Positions 51,392 through 51,398 of a stretch of 51,398 bases of DNA are shown here, piece after piece. The stretch spans positions 1 to 51,398 of the forward strand of contig NZ_JAEHOK010000023.1 of assembly GCF_016236915.1 (NCBI RefSeq), written 5' to 3'. The position numbers and the translations under genes are program-made. Numbering within the stretch: position 1 is the stretch's first letter; each line of letters starts with the position of its first letter. The notes below the pieces were generated by a model that did not search any database, was not told the DNA's origin, and saw nothing but the letters and a program-made list of their open reading frames with translations. This DNA comes from Salegentibacter maritimus (GTDB taxonomy: Bacteria; Bacteroidota; Bacteroidia; Flavobacteriales; Flavobacteriaceae).

Positions 51392-51398
51392 AAATCAG

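Larger units (their letters stand above)
50230..51398 (+). mobile_element. IS110-family insertion sequence, right end outside the window
   Basis: One DEDD recombinase gene preceded by about 180 bases of structured non-coding DNA. IS110 elements lack inverted repeats, so the exact left end is not visible; 50,230 is an estimate from the start of the structured part. Seven bases follow the stop codon before the window ends. Confidence 0.8.

Overview
The window looks like a piece of a Flavobacteriaceae (Bacteroidota) chromosome. The DNA is AT-rich, ribosome-binding sites are weak, and lipoproteins carry TSC or LISC lipoboxes. The gene set also fits: RteC-type and BfmA/BtgA-type mobile genes, DUF5686 and carboxypeptidase-regulatory-domain proteins, a Bacteroidota-type membrane pyrophosphatase, and small 2TM and TonB-C-terminal-like proteins. 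Two possible promoters of the Bacteroidota TAnnTTTG type are visible. I cannot name the genus. I saw no rRNA, tRNA or CRISPR array.

Region 1, about 1-11,930, is accessory DNA. An IS256-family element (1-1340) sits inside an older reading frame. It is followed by a GNAT acetyltransferase gene bordered by an attC-like imperfect palindrome, like an integron-type gene cassette without an integrase. Positions 2,891-8,277 hold a compact, all-leftward mobilizable or integrative element: tyrosine integrase, RteC-domain protein, excisionase-like HTH protein, a lambda-O-like initiator with iteron-like repeats inside its gene, a DnaC-like helicase loader, and a BfmA/BtgA-type mobilization protein with a strong hairpin downstream. 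No relaxase gene remains. From 8,278 to 11,930 there are short hypothetical genes, two exported proteins and several gene remnants, including the C-terminus of an AlbA_2/COG2865-type protein.

Region 2, 11,934-50,082, is ordinary chromosome. In order it holds: BrkB/YihY and MscS membrane proteins; a ferredoxin-reductase-like protein and a sterol-desaturase-like hydroxylase; a large zinc metalloprotease lipoprotein; a VanX-type dipeptidase; an SDR oxidoreductase; a multi-PAS histidine kinase with its response regulator and a LexA/CI-like repressor; three small acidic lipoproteins; KdtA and a DegT aminotransferase; an amidohydrolase; FabD; an FMN-binding split-barrel protein; a fructosamine-kinase-like protein and dihydrofolate reductase; a 2TM protein; a class V PLP enzyme facing ergothioneine genes egtB-egtD; two TonB-C-terminal-like proteins; thymidylate synthase; a NupC-type transporter; a bifunctional-nuclease-domain protein; etfB-etfA divergent from a pyruvate dehydrogenase E1 beta gene; a DUF5686 outer-membrane protein; soluble pyrophosphatase; and membrane pyrophosphatase. 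Themes are envelope and LPS building, folate and thymidylate metabolism (folA, thyA), redox protection (egtB, egtD), and energy metabolism with two pyrophosphate-consuming enzymes side by side.

Region 3, about 50,230 to the end, is an IS110-family element whose right end lies outside the window. Its upstream non-coding part folds into a multi-stem structure that is a good candidate for a bridge RNA. This and the iterons inside the initiator gene are the two observations I rate most worth checking.
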